NCBI RefSeq assembly: GCF_009877425.1
Contig: NZ_WXEY01000011.1
Coordinates: 36,505 to 100,504, forward strand
Source of the DNA: Heliomicrobium undosum
Lineage (GTDB): Bacteria > Bacillota > Desulfitobacteriia > Heliobacteriales > Heliobacteriaceae
Reading direction: 5' to 3'
DNA: 64,000 bases
Position 1 is the stretch's first letter, and every line of letters starts with the position of its first letter. A program made the position numbers and the translations under genes. The notes under the pieces are model-generated. The model saw nothing but the letters and a program-made list of their open reading frames with translations, did no database searches and was not told the origin of the DNA. Of this stretch, positions 40,797 to 49,925 are shown one piece after another.

Positions 40797-41923
40797 CCAT
40801 GAATCTGAACAGCCAATACGATTTCTACGCCGTTTTTTTTGATGAGTCGCTGGAGATGCTGGCGGCGGCCGGCGCGGCGTTGCTGGCCGCCGAAGAGACG
40901 GGACAGCCGAGCCGGGCCGTTCCAGAGGTCTTCCGGGCCTTTCACAGCATCAAGGGCGGCGCCCAGAGCCTGGATCTTGACGATCTGGCCCGCTTTGCCC
41001 ACCGCATGGAGGACTGGCTCGATCCCTTCCGCCGGGGAAAACCGGCAGGGACGGCCATGGTGAATATCCTGCTCGATGCGATGGACCGGATGGAGGCCGG
41101 ATTGACAGGATTGCGTTCCGGCGATCTGGACATCGATTGGGCTGAGGAACAGCGGCGGTATCTGCAGACACTGGAGGCAACTGACGAGGGGTTTGCTGAG
41201 GAGGTTGCGGCCGGACATGGGTCCGGTTTTGAAGAAAAAGCTGCCGGCCAAGATGGGCGAGCAGTGAATCCAGCAGCTGCAGGACCGTCAGTGATTGAAG
41301 ATAGCGCCGCGAAGGCGATAACACCGGCAAATCCGCCGGGCAGCCGCCTGCTCTGCCTGCGGATCAGCTTGAACGTCGATGCGCCGATGCCTGACGTTCG
41401 CCACTTCCTGGTGCAGGAGCGCCTCAAGCAGGCCGGCCGGATTCTCGATAGCCGGCGCGGCGAGGGGCCCGATCACCCGCTGATCCTGGTTGTGACCACC
41501 GATCAATCGGATGAAGCGATCCGGCAGAATTGCGATGTGGGCGATGTGGAAAAGGTGGCGCTGACGCCGGTCAATGACCGCCTGTTTTCCGGCGCCGATG
41601 CGCTGATCGCCGAGGCCGGATTTGGGGGGATTGGGGTCGCGCTGATCGATATCAGCGAAAGGGAAATCCTCGAACCCGCCGACCTGCGGCGCCTCAGCGA
41701 AGCCCGTTCTGCCCTGGCGAGAGAGGGAAAACAGCTGGGTCTGATTACCGACGGCCCCTATACGCGACGCCACCTGAACATCCTGGAGGCGGCGGCCCCT
41801 GTGACAGGGGAACTGCCGGTCTACAGGAGCCACTTTGAAGCCCGTTGCGACAGGCCGGAACGGAAGAACCGGTCGGAAGGGAGGACAGGGGATGTACCCG
41901 GAAACGAAAGTGCTGCTCATTGA
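40793..41923 (+). CDS. Hpt-domain protein with CheA P2-like segment
   Basis: A 376-residue protein. The N-terminal Hpt domain carries the phosphorylatable His in FRAFHSIKGGAQSLDL near residue 47. After a variable linker, residues about 180-275 (LCLRISLNVDAPMPDVRHFL and LKQAGRILDSRR) resemble the CheY-binding P2 domain of CheA, and the rest is unassigned. It has no kinase domain, so it may relay phosphate from the adjacent kinase or a CheA to a receiver. The CheY-like gene begins inside its 3' end (32-bp overlap). Confidence 0.75.
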   Translation: MTMNLNSQYDFYAVFFDESLEMLAAAGAALLAAEETGQPSRAVPEVFRAFHSIKGGAQSLDLDDLARFAHRMEDWLDPFRRGKPAGTAMVNILLDAMDRMEAGLTGLRSGDLDIDWAEEQRRYLQTLEATDEGFAEEVAAGHGSGFEEKAAGQDGRAVNPAAAGPSVIEDSAAKAITPANPPGSRLLCLRISLNVDAPMPDVRHFLVQERLKQAGRILDSRRGEGPDHPLILVVTTDQSDEAIRQNCDVGDVEKVALTPVNDRLFSGADALIAEAGFGGIGVALIDISEREILEPADLRRLSEARSALAREGKQLGLITDGPYTRRHLNILEAAAPVTGELPVYRSHFEARCDRPERKNRSEGRTGDVPGNESAAH

Positions 41924-42302
41924 CGACGAAGAGGAACTCTGCATCAGCCTGCAGCGAATCCTGCAACTGGAGGGCTATGTGACCGAATACACGACATCGC
42001 CCATTAAGGCGCTGGACATGGTCAAGGCCCGCAAGTATCACATCATCCTGGCTGACATCGTCATGCCGGAAATGGACGGGATCGAACTCTTGTCGGCCGT
42101 CAAGGCCTATGATCCCCTGGCCCAGGTGATCATGATGACGGGCTACTCGACAATGGACAAGACGGTGCGCTGCTTGGAAAAGGGCGCCAATGACTATCTG
42201 CTCAAGCCTTTTTCCGACCTGGACAAGGTGATCGAGGCGGTCCGGTTGTCGGAGGCCAAGCTGCGCCGTTGGTGGGAGAGCATGCGGGGAAATTTTGCCT
42301 GA
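41892..42302 (+). CDS. CheY-like response regulator (receiver only)
   Basis: A 136-residue receiver: acidic pair in LLIDDEEELC near residue 10, phosphoacceptor Asp in ILADIVMPEMDG near 55, Thr in IMMTGYS near 83 and Lys in YLLKPFSDLD near 105. The C-terminal tail LRRWWESMRGNFA has two Trp and no DNA-binding domain. ATG at 41892, behind ggaggacagg inside the upstream gene. Confidence 0.92.
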   Translation: MYPETKVLLIDDEEELCISLQRILQLEGYVTEYTTSPIKALDMVKARKYHIILADIVMPEMDGIELLSAVKAYDPLAQVIMMTGYSTMDKTVRCLEKGANDYLLKPFSDLDKVIEAVRLSEAKLRRWWESMRGNFA

Positions 42303-42315
42303 GGGGGCTCATGGA

Positions 42316-44268
42316 ATGAACAAGGCGAAAGGGCTGCTAGAGAGCGAGCGTGAATCAGACCGCAGCGAGGCGGTGGCTCTCCTCGCCGGAACGGCCTCGC
42401 TGAGCGGCGTGGAGCTGCTGGCCCGGCAGTTGGAGCGGGAACCGTCCGCCTATGTGCGCCGACAGATCATCCGGGCTTTAGGGGAGATGCGCAACCACCG
42501 CACCGCCGCCGTCACCGCCGGGCTGCTCTCCTCCGCTGACGCAGCCGTTCGCAACGCCGCTTTGGAAGTGATGCGCAACCTCGGTCCGGTGGCGGTGCCG
42601 GCGTTGGAGGAACGGATGCAGTCCCCCTCCCGGGACCTGCGCAAGCTGGCCGCCGACGCCCTGGCTGCCATTCCCGGCGAACGGGCCAGCCGCTTGCTGC
42701 AAAAGGGATTGGACGATCCCGATCCCAATGTGGCCGCCGCCAGCGCCGAGGCGTTAGGCGGACGGAAGGAACCGGACGCCGCAGCGCTGCTGCGGATGAA
42801 ACTGGCCGAGGCAAACAACGTCTGGGTTGCCTTCAGCATCATAGAAGCCCTGGCTCGCCTCGGCGATCCCACCGCTATGCCGACCATTGACACCTATCTC
42901 GCATCCTTCCGGGGCGGAAGGCGGGAGCGGATGGCGCTGGCGGGCATCTGGGCCTTTGCCGCCGGCCGGCTCGGCGATGAGCGATGCCTGCCCGCAGCCT
43001 GGGACTTGCGCCGGGAGGGCTTGCTGACGCCGCGAGAACTGCTGATTTTGCTCGGCAGCCTGCAAGACCGTGGAATCGAGCCGGGACCGGCGGGGGCGGA
43101 AATGAACGACCTGATCGCGCAGTATCTGGAAGACGGCGGCTCCCGGGAGGCTGTCACCGCCGCCCGCCTTGCCGCCCGCTGTTGTCCGGCGCTGCTGTAC
43201 ATACACCTTCCCAAACTTGTGGCGAAGTTTGGTCAGAGCGAGAGCGTGCGGGAGGAACTGCTCCAAGCGCTGCTGCAAGCCGGCCCGTCCCCTGAGCGGC
43301 TCTCACGGCTTTTAGAAAACGCCGAAGATCGCCTGGCCGGCCTGCTCCTCGGGGCGGCCGAACAGGCCATGGTGATCCTTCCCCTGGAGGTCCTGCAAGA
43401 ACTGGCGGGGCGCGCTGACGAGGTGATCGTGCGGCAGTCGGTGTCGCTGGCCTGGCGCTGTGGGATCGGGGCGGAACCTTTCTTGAACGCCATGGCCCGT
43501 CACCGGGAACCGGAAGTGGCGGCTGTCGCCCTTTCCGGTCTCGGATTGATCTGCGGCGAAGGCGCCCAGCCGGTGCTCCTCAAGGCGCTGGAACACCCCA
43601 GCGGCCGCGTGCGGCGACAGGCGGCGGACACCCTGTCCATCCTGTCGCCGCAAGGGTTGCAGACGGAACTGGAACGGCTCTTTGACCGCTGCCCCGAAAC
43701 GGCGCGGCCAGAGGTGCTGGAGGTAATGACCGCCCTGGGAAGCGCCAACCTGCATAGCGCCTACCTGCGCGCCGCCGCAGCGGCCGATCGCGATGTCCGC
43801 TCCCGCGTCGCCCGCGCCAGCCGCCTGATTCGTTCGGAAGAGGTCTTTTTGTCGGTCATGGAATCGCTGGCCAACGACCCTGATCAGGAGGTTCGGCGCG
43901 TGGCCATCGCCAGCCTGGCCTCGCGCAGCGGCGACGGCGTCTACCGGTTGCTCCGCTATCTCTATGAGAACGACCCCTGTCGCAACCACCGCTACCACAT
44001 CCTCACCTGTCCCGAGATCTTCCGGCATCCGGAAACCTTCGAGTGGCTCACAGACAACATCGAGCAGGTTGACCCGCTCTTGCGCCTCGCAGCCGTTCGC
44101 GGTATGACCCGGATGGGCGCCAAAGGGAAGGAGTACCTGGAGGCCTTGCTGGAGTCCCTGTCCGGGACCGGGTGCGGAACCGTGACCGGGTGCGATGAAG
44201 AGATGGCCCAGGCGGTCAGCCAGGAACTGAAACGGATAGGAGGTCGGCGGGATGAGCTTGACGACTGA
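42316..44268 (+). CDS. HEAT-repeat protein
   Basis: A 650-residue protein built of HEAT/PBS-lyase-type repeats across most of its length, seen as recurring patterns such as VRRQIIRALGEMRNHRTAAV, DLRKLAADALAAIPGERASR, NVAAASAEALGGRKEPDAAA and EVRRVAIASLASRSGDGVYR. Such solenoids bind partner proteins. Similar HEAT proteins occur next to chemosensory genes elsewhere, but no role is established. The ATG at 42316 has gaggggg at good spacing; the longer TTG start is unlikely. It overlaps cheR by 17 bp, placing it firmly in the operon. Confidence 0.85.
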   Translation: MNKAKGLLESERESDRSEAVALLAGTASLSGVELLARQLEREPSAYVRRQIIRALGEMRNHRTAAVTAGLLSSADAAVRNAALEVMRNLGPVAVPALEERMQSPSRDLRKLAADALAAIPGERASRLLQKGLDDPDPNVAAASAEALGGRKEPDAAALLRMKLAEANNVWVAFSIIEALARLGDPTAMPTIDTYLASFRGGRRERMALAGIWAFAAGRLGDERCLPAAWDLRREGLLTPRELLILLGSLQDRGIEPGPAGAEMNDLIAQYLEDGGSREAVTAARLAARCCPALLYIHLPKLVAKFGQSESVREELLQALLQAGPSPERLSRLLENAEDRLAGLLLGAAEQAMVILPLEVLQELAGRADEVIVRQSVSLAWRCGIGAEPFLNAMARHREPEVAAVALSGLGLICGEGAQPVLLKALEHPSGRVRRQAADTLSILSPQGLQTELERLFDRCPETARPEVLEVMTALGSANLHSAYLRAAAAADRDVRSRVARASRLIRSEEVFLSVMESLANDPDQEVRRVAIASLASRSGDGVYRLLRYLYENDPCRNHRYHILTCPEIFRHPETFEWLTDNIEQVDPLLRLAAVRGMTRMGAKGKEYLEALLESLSGTGCGTVTGCDEEMAQAVSQELKRIGGRRDELDD

Positions 44269-45079
44269 CCTCTATCAGCGCTATGTCGATCTGATCTACA
44301 AACGCACCGGGATCTGGTTTGAACCGCACAAACTCTACTATGTGGAAAAGCGGATCAGCGAGCGGATGGAAGAACTGGATGTCATCGATTACCGCGAGTA
44401 CTACCACCTGATCAAGTTTTCCAACGACACCGCCGAGATCGAGTTGTTGATCAACCGGCTCACCGTCAACGAGACCTACTTTTTTCGAGACTTTCCCCAA
44501 CTGGCCGGTTTTGCCGAAGCGGTGCTTCCGGAGGTCGTCCGAGAAAAGCAAGCCGCCGGCGTGCGGAAGCTGAAGATTTGGAGCGCCGGTTGCGCCACCG
44601 GCGAGGAACCCTACACCCTCGCCATCATTCTTTTGGAGATGCTGCCGGATCCGAAGTCCTGGGAGATCGAGATCCTGGCCACCGATATCAACACAAGGGT
44701 CCTGGAGGAGGCGCGCAAGGGGTACTACAACGCCCGCTCGGTTAAGGATGTTCCTCCCGAGTACCTGGAACGATATTTCACCCGCCGGCTGGATAGGCAC
44801 CTGATCAACCTGAATGTGAAAAAGATGGTTCAGTTCAAGTATTTGAACCTGATGGATCAACAGGGGATGCAGGAACAGTCGGGGTTTGATTTCATATTTT
44901 GCCGCAATGTGCTCATTTACTTCAATCCCGAATCGCGTCTCAAGGTGTTGGAGAACTTCTACCGGTCCATCCGCAGCGGCGGATTCATCTATCTCGGTCA
45001 TTCCGAGTCGGTCAGCCGGATCACGGAAGCCTTCAAGATGAAGCGGGTCGGCGGAAACATCGTGTACTACAAGCCGTAG
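44252..45079 (+). CDS. cheR: Chemoreceptor methyltransferase CheR
   Basis: CheR, 275 residues, methylates receptor glutamates with SAM. NETYFFRDFPQL near residue 74, the SAM-binding loop KIWSAGCATGEEPYTLAII near 108, ILATDINTRVLEEARKG near 142 and FIFCRNVLIYF near 213 are diagnostic. It complements the cheB gene of the same cluster. Starts inside the HEAT gene. Confidence 0.96.
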   Translation: MSLTTDLYQRYVDLIYKRTGIWFEPHKLYYVEKRISERMEELDVIDYREYYHLIKFSNDTAEIELLINRLTVNETYFFRDFPQLAGFAEAVLPEVVREKQAAGVRKLKIWSAGCATGEEPYTLAIILLEMLPDPKSWEIEILATDINTRVLEEARKGYYNARSVKDVPPEYLERYFTRRLDRHLINLNVKKMVQFKYLNLMDQQGMQEQSGFDFIFCRNVLIYFNPESRLKVLENFYRSIRSGGFIYLGHSESVSRITEAFKMKRVGGNIVYYKP

Positions 45080-45090
45080 GAGGTGACGAT

Positions 45091-45474
45091 GTGGCACACA
45101 TCTTAGTTGTTGACGATTCTGCCATGGTGAGACGATACCACGCCTATATTTTGACTTCCCTCGGCTATGACGTGGAGGAGTCGGAAGACGGCCTACTCGC
45201 TCTGGAAACGCTGCTGAAGGGCGATCACGACCTGATCATCACCGACATCAATATGCCGCGCATGGACGGCTTCCGGTTTATCGCCGAAGTTCGAGAAATG
45301 GCGGCCCACCGGGAGACTCCGATCATCATCGTCACCACCCAGGACCATGCCGTCGACGCGGCGCGGGGACTGGAGCTGGGCGCCAATGTGTACGTTGTCA
45401 AGCCGACGGAGCCGGAAAAACTCGTTCACTGGATCCGCCGTCTGCTTCCAGGGAGCGGCGGAAAGGAGGCCTGA
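45091..45474 (+). CDS. CheY-like response regulator
   Basis: A 127-residue receiver of CheY type: VVDDSAMVRRYHAYIL at the start, phosphoacceptor Asp in LIITDINMPRMDGF near residue 52, Thr in IIVTTQDHA and Lys in VYVVKPTEPE. GTG at 45091 behind taggaggtg, 11 bp after cheR and 5 bp before cheA. Confidence 0.93.
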   Translation: MAHILVVDDSAMVRRYHAYILTSLGYDVEESEDGLLALETLLKGDHDLIITDINMPRMDGFRFIAEVREMAAHRETPIIIVTTQDHAVDAARGLELGANVYVVKPTEPEKLVHWIRRLLPGSGGKEA

Positions 45475-45479
45475 CCCCC

Positions 45480-47933
45480 ATGCATTATCAATTTGGTCCC
45501 GATGATCTGGAGATGTTGCAGGCCTTCACCGACGAGGCGGGCGAGTACCTGCAGCAGGTCGAAGAAGCACTCCTGCAACTCGAAGCGGCGGAGGGAAACT
45601 CCGGCTCAATCAACGATATCTTTCGCCATGTCCACACGATCAAAGGACTGGCCTCCTTTTTTGGCTTTGCCGAGATCACCCGGCTCAGCCATGAGGCGGA
45701 ATTCCTCCTCGACAGCATTCGCAGCGGCCGCGCCCAAATGGACGGCATGCGCATCGGATTGCTGCTGGACAGCGTCGACGCCCTTGGGGAGTTGCTCAGC
45801 CAGTTGCGCGCCGCCTGTGAGGCGGTGTCGGCCGGCGCCGGTGTGGAGGTCCGGTTCCAGATCGACCGCGACCTGGACGGCCTGATCGGCGATCTTGAAG
45901 CGGCGCTGCCGCCGAAGGAGGGGGCTTTCGTTGCGGCGAGTCAGGCGGAAGCGGATGGGGTGGACGGTGCCGCCGTAGATGCCCCTGCCGGCGCGAAATC
46001 CCAAGCCGCCGGAAGCACCGTTCCGCCGGCGCCTGCCGGGGAAGAGGACGAACTCCTCGTCGTGATCAAGGGAAAAGCCGGCAAGGCGGCGCTGGAAAAT
46101 TTTTTGCTCGAAGCGGAGGAGCACAGCGAGATCGTCTGTGACCGCCTCCTCATCACCCTGGACAGCGAGCCGGCCGATACATCCGCCTTGGCCGAACTGT
46201 TCCGGCGCGTCCACACCCTGAAGGGAAACCTCGGTCTGCTGCTCAGTTTTAACGCGCCGGAAGGCTCACTCTGGACGCCGATAAAAGAAACGATGGAAGT
46301 GTTCCAAAGGATGGAAGAGATGCTGGAAAAGGTGCGCACCCTCCGGCTGCCCTTGCCCGTATGGGCGATCGACCTCTGTTTTGCTTGCATGGACGCCCTG
46401 CGCCGCCTCGTGCAGATGGTCCGCTCCGGCGAAGGCCATCCCGATCCGGCCAACCCGCCGCTGATGCTGCAACTGGATGACGCCCGCCTCCGGTTGGAGC
46501 AAATCGGCGCCGGCGATTCTGCAGCCCGAGCGGCAGAACCGGCGGCCCCCCTCGCACCGGGAGCGGATGTGCCGCAAATTGCCCCTCCCACATCAACGGA
46601 CCTGCCGGATATGCATCCAGAAAAGGCTCGCTCCCATTCGCCCCAGGAGGGTGGCGGCGCCAAAGGCGATCATCGCCCAGGGGCCGATCCCGTGAACTCC
46701 AACGGCGCGAAGCGCAACGGGCAGGAAAACGGCAACGGTCACTCGGTCCGGGTCAGCGAAGAAAAGCTGAACCGTCTGATGAACGCCATCGGCGAACTGG
46801 CCGTCACGAAAAACGCCTTCAGCCAGATCGCCCGCAAGTTGATGATGGACTACAACCTGCCGGTCATTTCCCGGGAAGTCAAAGAGGCCGGCCAGTGGGT
46901 GGAGCGCATCTCGGCAGAACTGGAAGACGCCATCATGGCGATGCGCATGACCGAGGTCCGCATGGTCTTCCAGAAGTTCCCCCGCGTCATCCGCGACATC
47001 GCCTTGCAGACAGGCAAGCGGATCCAACTGATCATGGAGGGCGAAGAGACGGAACTGGACCGGACGATCATCGAGCAGATCGGCGACCCCCTCATGCACC
47101 TGGTCCGCAACGCCGCAGATCACGGCATCGAACCGGAAGAGGAACGCAGAGCCGCCGGCAAGTCGCCCCAGGGGCGCGTCTGGTTGCGCGCCTACAGCCG
47201 CGGCAAGGATGTATTCATCGAGATCGAAGACGACGGTCGCGGAATGGACCCGCAGAAGTTGAAGGCCAAGGCGGTGGAGAAAGGGTTCATCACAGCGGCC
47301 CAGGCGGAGGAACTCAGCGACGCCCAGGCCTTCCAACTCATCTTCCTCCCCGGTTTCAGCACAGCCCGCGCCGTGTCGGAGATTTCCGGACGCGGCGTCG
47401 GGATGGACGTGGTCCGCAACAATATCTCCGCCTTGCGCGGAACCGTCGCCGTCCACAGCCGCTTAGGCCAAGGCACGAAGATGACGATGCAACTGCCCCT
47501 GACGCTGGTCGTCTCCCGAGGCCTGCTCGTCGAGTCGGCGGGACAATTGCTGATCCTTCCCCTCGAAAACGTGATCGAAACCCTGAAGGTTCCAGCCGAT
47601 CGGTTCGTCTTTCGCCGCGGCCGCCGGATGCTTCAGCACCGCGGCGGTGTGCTCGGCGTCCTCTCCCTAGCCGGCATCCTCGGGATGCCCGAACAGCCGG
47701 CGGAGGGGCAAACACCAGTGGTTGTGCTCAGCGACGGCCACGTGAGGGTGGGTGTCGTCGTCGACCGGCTGATCGACGAGCAGGATGTGCTTGTCAAGGC
47801 CTTGCCGGACTACCTGGCCTCCCTGCCGGGCATGGGCGGCGCCACCATCATGGGAGACGGGCGCGTGGCGCTGGTGATGAACGCCGTCGAGGTGATCCAC
47901 ATGGCCACCGGCGGCGCGCGACAGATCGGCTAA
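45480..47933 (+). CDS. cheA: CheA-type histidine kinase with two Hpt domains
   Basis: An 817-residue CheA. Hpt 1 has His52 in HVHTIKGLASFFGF; a second Hpt has His245 in RRVHTLKGNLGLLLSF. After a Pro/Gly/Asn-rich linker come the dimerisation domain (VRVSEEKLNRLMNAIGELAV near residue 421), the HATPase (DPLMHLVRNAADHGIEPEEE near 538, EDDGRGMDP near 583, FLPGFSTARAVSEISGRGVG near 620) and the C-terminal CheW-like domain. No classical P2 domain is evident. It could phosphorylate the two flanking CheY-like proteins. Duplicated Hpt domains suggest branched output. Confidence 0.93.
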   Translation: MHYQFGPDDLEMLQAFTDEAGEYLQQVEEALLQLEAAEGNSGSINDIFRHVHTIKGLASFFGFAEITRLSHEAEFLLDSIRSGRAQMDGMRIGLLLDSVDALGELLSQLRAACEAVSAGAGVEVRFQIDRDLDGLIGDLEAALPPKEGAFVAASQAEADGVDGAAVDAPAGAKSQAAGSTVPPAPAGEEDELLVVIKGKAGKAALENFLLEAEEHSEIVCDRLLITLDSEPADTSALAELFRRVHTLKGNLGLLLSFNAPEGSLWTPIKETMEVFQRMEEMLEKVRTLRLPLPVWAIDLCFACMDALRRLVQMVRSGEGHPDPANPPLMLQLDDARLRLEQIGAGDSAARAAEPAAPLAPGADVPQIAPPTSTDLPDMHPEKARSHSPQEGGGAKGDHRPGADPVNSNGAKRNGQENGNGHSVRVSEEKLNRLMNAIGELAVTKNAFSQIARKLMMDYNLPVISREVKEAGQWVERISAELEDAIMAMRMTEVRMVFQKFPRVIRDIALQTGKRIQLIMEGEETELDRTIIEQIGDPLMHLVRNAADHGIEPEEERRAAGKSPQGRVWLRAYSRGKDVFIEIEDDGRGMDPQKLKAKAVEKGFITAAQAEELSDAQAFQLIFLPGFSTARAVSEISGRGVGMDVVRNNISALRGTVAVHSRLGQGTKMTMQLPLTLVVSRGLLVESAGQLLILPLENVIETLKVPADRFVFRRGRRMLQHRGGVLGVLSLAGILGMPEQPAEGQTPVVVLSDGHVRVGVVVDRLIDEQDVLVKALPDYLASLPGMGGATIMGDGRVALVMNAVEVIHMATGGARQIG

Positions 47934-47956
47934 CTGAAAATCAAGGAGGAACAGCC

Positions 47957-48337
47957 ATGACAGAACTGCAAAAACACCGGATTATGCTCGTCGACGACTC
48001 TCCCTTCATCCACAAGGCCCTGAGCAGAGCCCTGGAGCCGGCCGGTTACGAGATCTGCGGCGCTTTCCGCAACGGCCAGCAGGCCGTAGAGAACTACGGC
48101 AGCCTCCAACCGGACCTGCTGATCATGGACATCACCATGCCGATCATGGACGGTGTCGAGGCCGCGCGGGAGATCAGTTCCCGACACCCCGGCGCAAAGA
48201 TCATGATGCTGAGCGCCATGGGCGATGAAGAGATCCTCGAAGAGGCCCGCAACGCCGGCGCAAGCGGCTTTATGACCAAACCCTTTTCCAACCCCGAACT
48301 GCTGGAAGCGGTGGAAAAACATTTGAGCGTATCTTGA
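47957..48337 (+). CDS. CheY-like response regulator
   Basis: A 126-residue CheY: MLVDDSPFIHKALSRAL, phosphoacceptor Asp in LLIMDITMPIMDG near residue 58, MMLSAMGDEE and Lys in GFMTKPFSNPE. ATG behind aaggagga, 23 bp after cheA. Closest in style to the single-domain CheY proteins used by Gram-positive chemotaxis. Confidence 0.93.
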   Translation: MTELQKHRIMLVDDSPFIHKALSRALEPAGYEICGAFRNGQQAVENYGSLQPDLLIMDITMPIMDGVEAAREISSRHPGAKIMMLSAMGDEEILEEARNAGASGFMTKPFSNPELLEAVEKHLSVS

Positions 48338-48383
48338 CAGGTCCCGCAAAACCATTCTGATGAGCCGTAAGGAGGAATCCCCC

Positions 48384-48860
48384 ATGGGCAGGGAATACCT
48401 GACCTGTTTGGCCGAAAGCATGACTTCGGTGCTAAAAAAGATGACAGACATCGACAGCGTCTGGCTCGAGGCGGCGCCGGTGCTGCCCTCCATCACCGCC
48501 GGGGTCACCGTCGTCTCCCTGCTGGGTTTCGTCGGCGCCCGCAAGGGCCGGGTCGTGATGGAGATGAGCATCGACACGGCCCAGCACCTCGGTCAGGCGC
48601 TCAACCAGGAGGACTTGGCCCCTTTTGACAAGATGATCTTTTACGCCCTTTCCGAACTGAGCAACATCTTTTGCGGCGCTGCGGTGACGCGCATCAACAA
48701 CGGTCCTGAGCGCCCCGGCTTGCGCCTGACGCCGCCCAATATCCTTGTGGGCGAAGGGATGCAGGTCTTCGACGCCCAGGCCGATCTGCAGACGGCTCGC
48801 GTCGCCTGGAACGACGGGGAAATCTTCATTCACCTGAGCATGGAAAGGGGGGACCGGTGA
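48384..48860 (+). CDS. CheX-family protein (CheY phosphatase-like)
   Basis: A 158-residue protein of the CheC/CheX/FliY class. The active-site motif E-x2-N is visible in YALSELSNIFCGAAVTRIN near residue 93; the N-terminal strand/helix pattern and SITAGVTVVSLLGFVG fit CheX. It would dephosphorylate CheY-P. ATG at 48384 is chosen for its aaggagg site; an upstream ATG at 48360 is possible. The next gene encodes a second member, one base after this stop. Confidence 0.82.
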   Translation: MGREYLTCLAESMTSVLKKMTDIDSVWLEAAPVLPSITAGVTVVSLLGFVGARKGRVVMEMSIDTAQHLGQALNQEDLAPFDKMIFYALSELSNIFCGAAVTRINNGPERPGLRLTPPNILVGEGMQVFDAQADLQTARVAWNDGEIFIHLSMERGDR

Positions 48861-48861
48861 C

Positions 48862-49320
48862 ATGGAGGCCCAACTGCAAACCTTTGCCCGCGGAACCGCC
48901 GATGTTCTGTCCATGATGGGCGTGACGGCCACCCCCCAGGCCAGGTGTGTCCCGCCCGATTCCTTTTTCAGCGTCTACGAACTGGCCATCATCATCGGTC
49001 TTGCCCGGGACTTGCGCGGCGCCGTCGTCATCTCCATGGCTGCCGGGACGGCCTTAGCCCTGGCCGGCCAGATGATGGGGGGCATGGTCCTGCCGGAATT
49101 GGACGATATGGTCAAAAGCGCCCTCTGCGAGTTCGCCAACATGGCCGCCGGTACGGCGGTGACAGCCTTGGCCCCTGCAGTGACCGCAGACATCACGCCG
49201 CCTACGCTGGTGACGGGACAAAAACTGGCCATCATGGCCGGGCAGGATAACGTCTTGTTGACGGAGTTGGAGACATCCCTTGGTATAATGGAAATCCGGC
49301 TTGGTCTCGAAGAAATATAA
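48862..49320 (+). CDS. CheX-family protein (second copy)
   Basis: A 152-residue CheX-like protein, diverged from the preceding one. E-x2-N is visible in SALCEFANMAAGTAVTAL near residue 91, and MAAGTALALAGQMMGG is typical of the family. Tandem CheX genes suggest a heterodimer or dedicated phosphatases for different CheY proteins. It is followed by the only sizeable gap (145 bp) in the cluster. Confidence 0.82.
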   Translation: MEAQLQTFARGTADVLSMMGVTATPQARCVPPDSFFSVYELAIIIGLARDLRGAVVISMAAGTALALAGQMMGGMVLPELDDMVKSALCEFANMAAGTAVTALAPAVTADITPPTLVTGQKLAIMAGQDNVLLTELETSLGIMEIRLGLEEI

Positions 49321-49350
49321 ATCAATGATATGAAAAATGTCGATTAGTAC

Positions 49351-49379
49351 TTGCTAGTCTTTGGAATTAGGCGTATGTT
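49351..49379 (+). promoter_or_regulatory. Possible internal sigma-A promoter
   Basis: TTGCTA (49351-49356), 17-bp spacer, TATGTT (49374-49379), in the 145-bp spacer before the second cheW. It could give the cheW-cheA-STAS-MCP part its own expression. Confidence 0.4.
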
Positions 49380-49465
49380 TAAACTACGAACAAGATAAAC
49401 AATCCAGCGTAACGGTCATATCCGCATTAAGGTCAGCGGCAGGTCTCAAGAAAGGGGAGACGTCC

Positions 49466-49885
49466 ATGGAGCCCTTTCAGATCGTCACATTTTCACTGGG
49501 AACCGAGGCGTACGGCATTCCGATCGAACAGGTGCAGGAGATCATCCGGCCGTCGCCGGTGACCTTTATCCCCTATGCGCCGCCCCATGTGCTCGGCCTG
49601 ATCAACCTGCGGGGGAACGTAATCCCGGTAATCGACCTCCGGCGCCGCCTGACACTGGACCCGCAGGGCGATGGGAAGTACAACCGCATTATCGTCGTTC
49701 ACCTCGATGAAATCGTTGTCGGCTTATGGGTCGACGCCGTTTCGGCGGTGACGGCCGTCCGCGAGGAGATGCTCGCCGACAACCCGGAAGGCCTCAGCGT
49801 GGGGGAACAGTTCATCGACAAGGTGGTCAAGACAGAGGAACGGCTGATCGCCTTACTGAACATCCCTGCATTGATTCAGCACTGA
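49466..49885 (+). CDS. cheW: CheW coupling protein
   Basis: Single-domain CheW, 139 residues. IVTFSLGTEAYGIPIEQVQE at the start and LINLRGNVIPVIDLRRRL with the conserved NLRG loop are diagnostic. ATG at 49466 behind aaaggggag. It links receptors to the CheA encoded next. Confidence 0.94.
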   Translation: MEPFQIVTFSLGTEAYGIPIEQVQEIIRPSPVTFIPYAPPHVLGLINLRGNVIPVIDLRRRLTLDPQGDGKYNRIIVVHLDEIVVGLWVDAVSAVTAVREEMLADNPEGLSVGEQFIDKVVKTEERLIALLNIPALIQH

Positions 49886-49925
49886 AACCACCCCGCAATA
49901 ATCCAGAACGGAGGGGGTGACAGGA

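Noticed and set aside
46895..47956. Long upstream extension of the CheY at 47957 in a second frame across cheA
   Set aside because: The extension is Arg/Gly-rich and out of frame with a certain CheA; the ATG at 47957 has its own aaggagga site.
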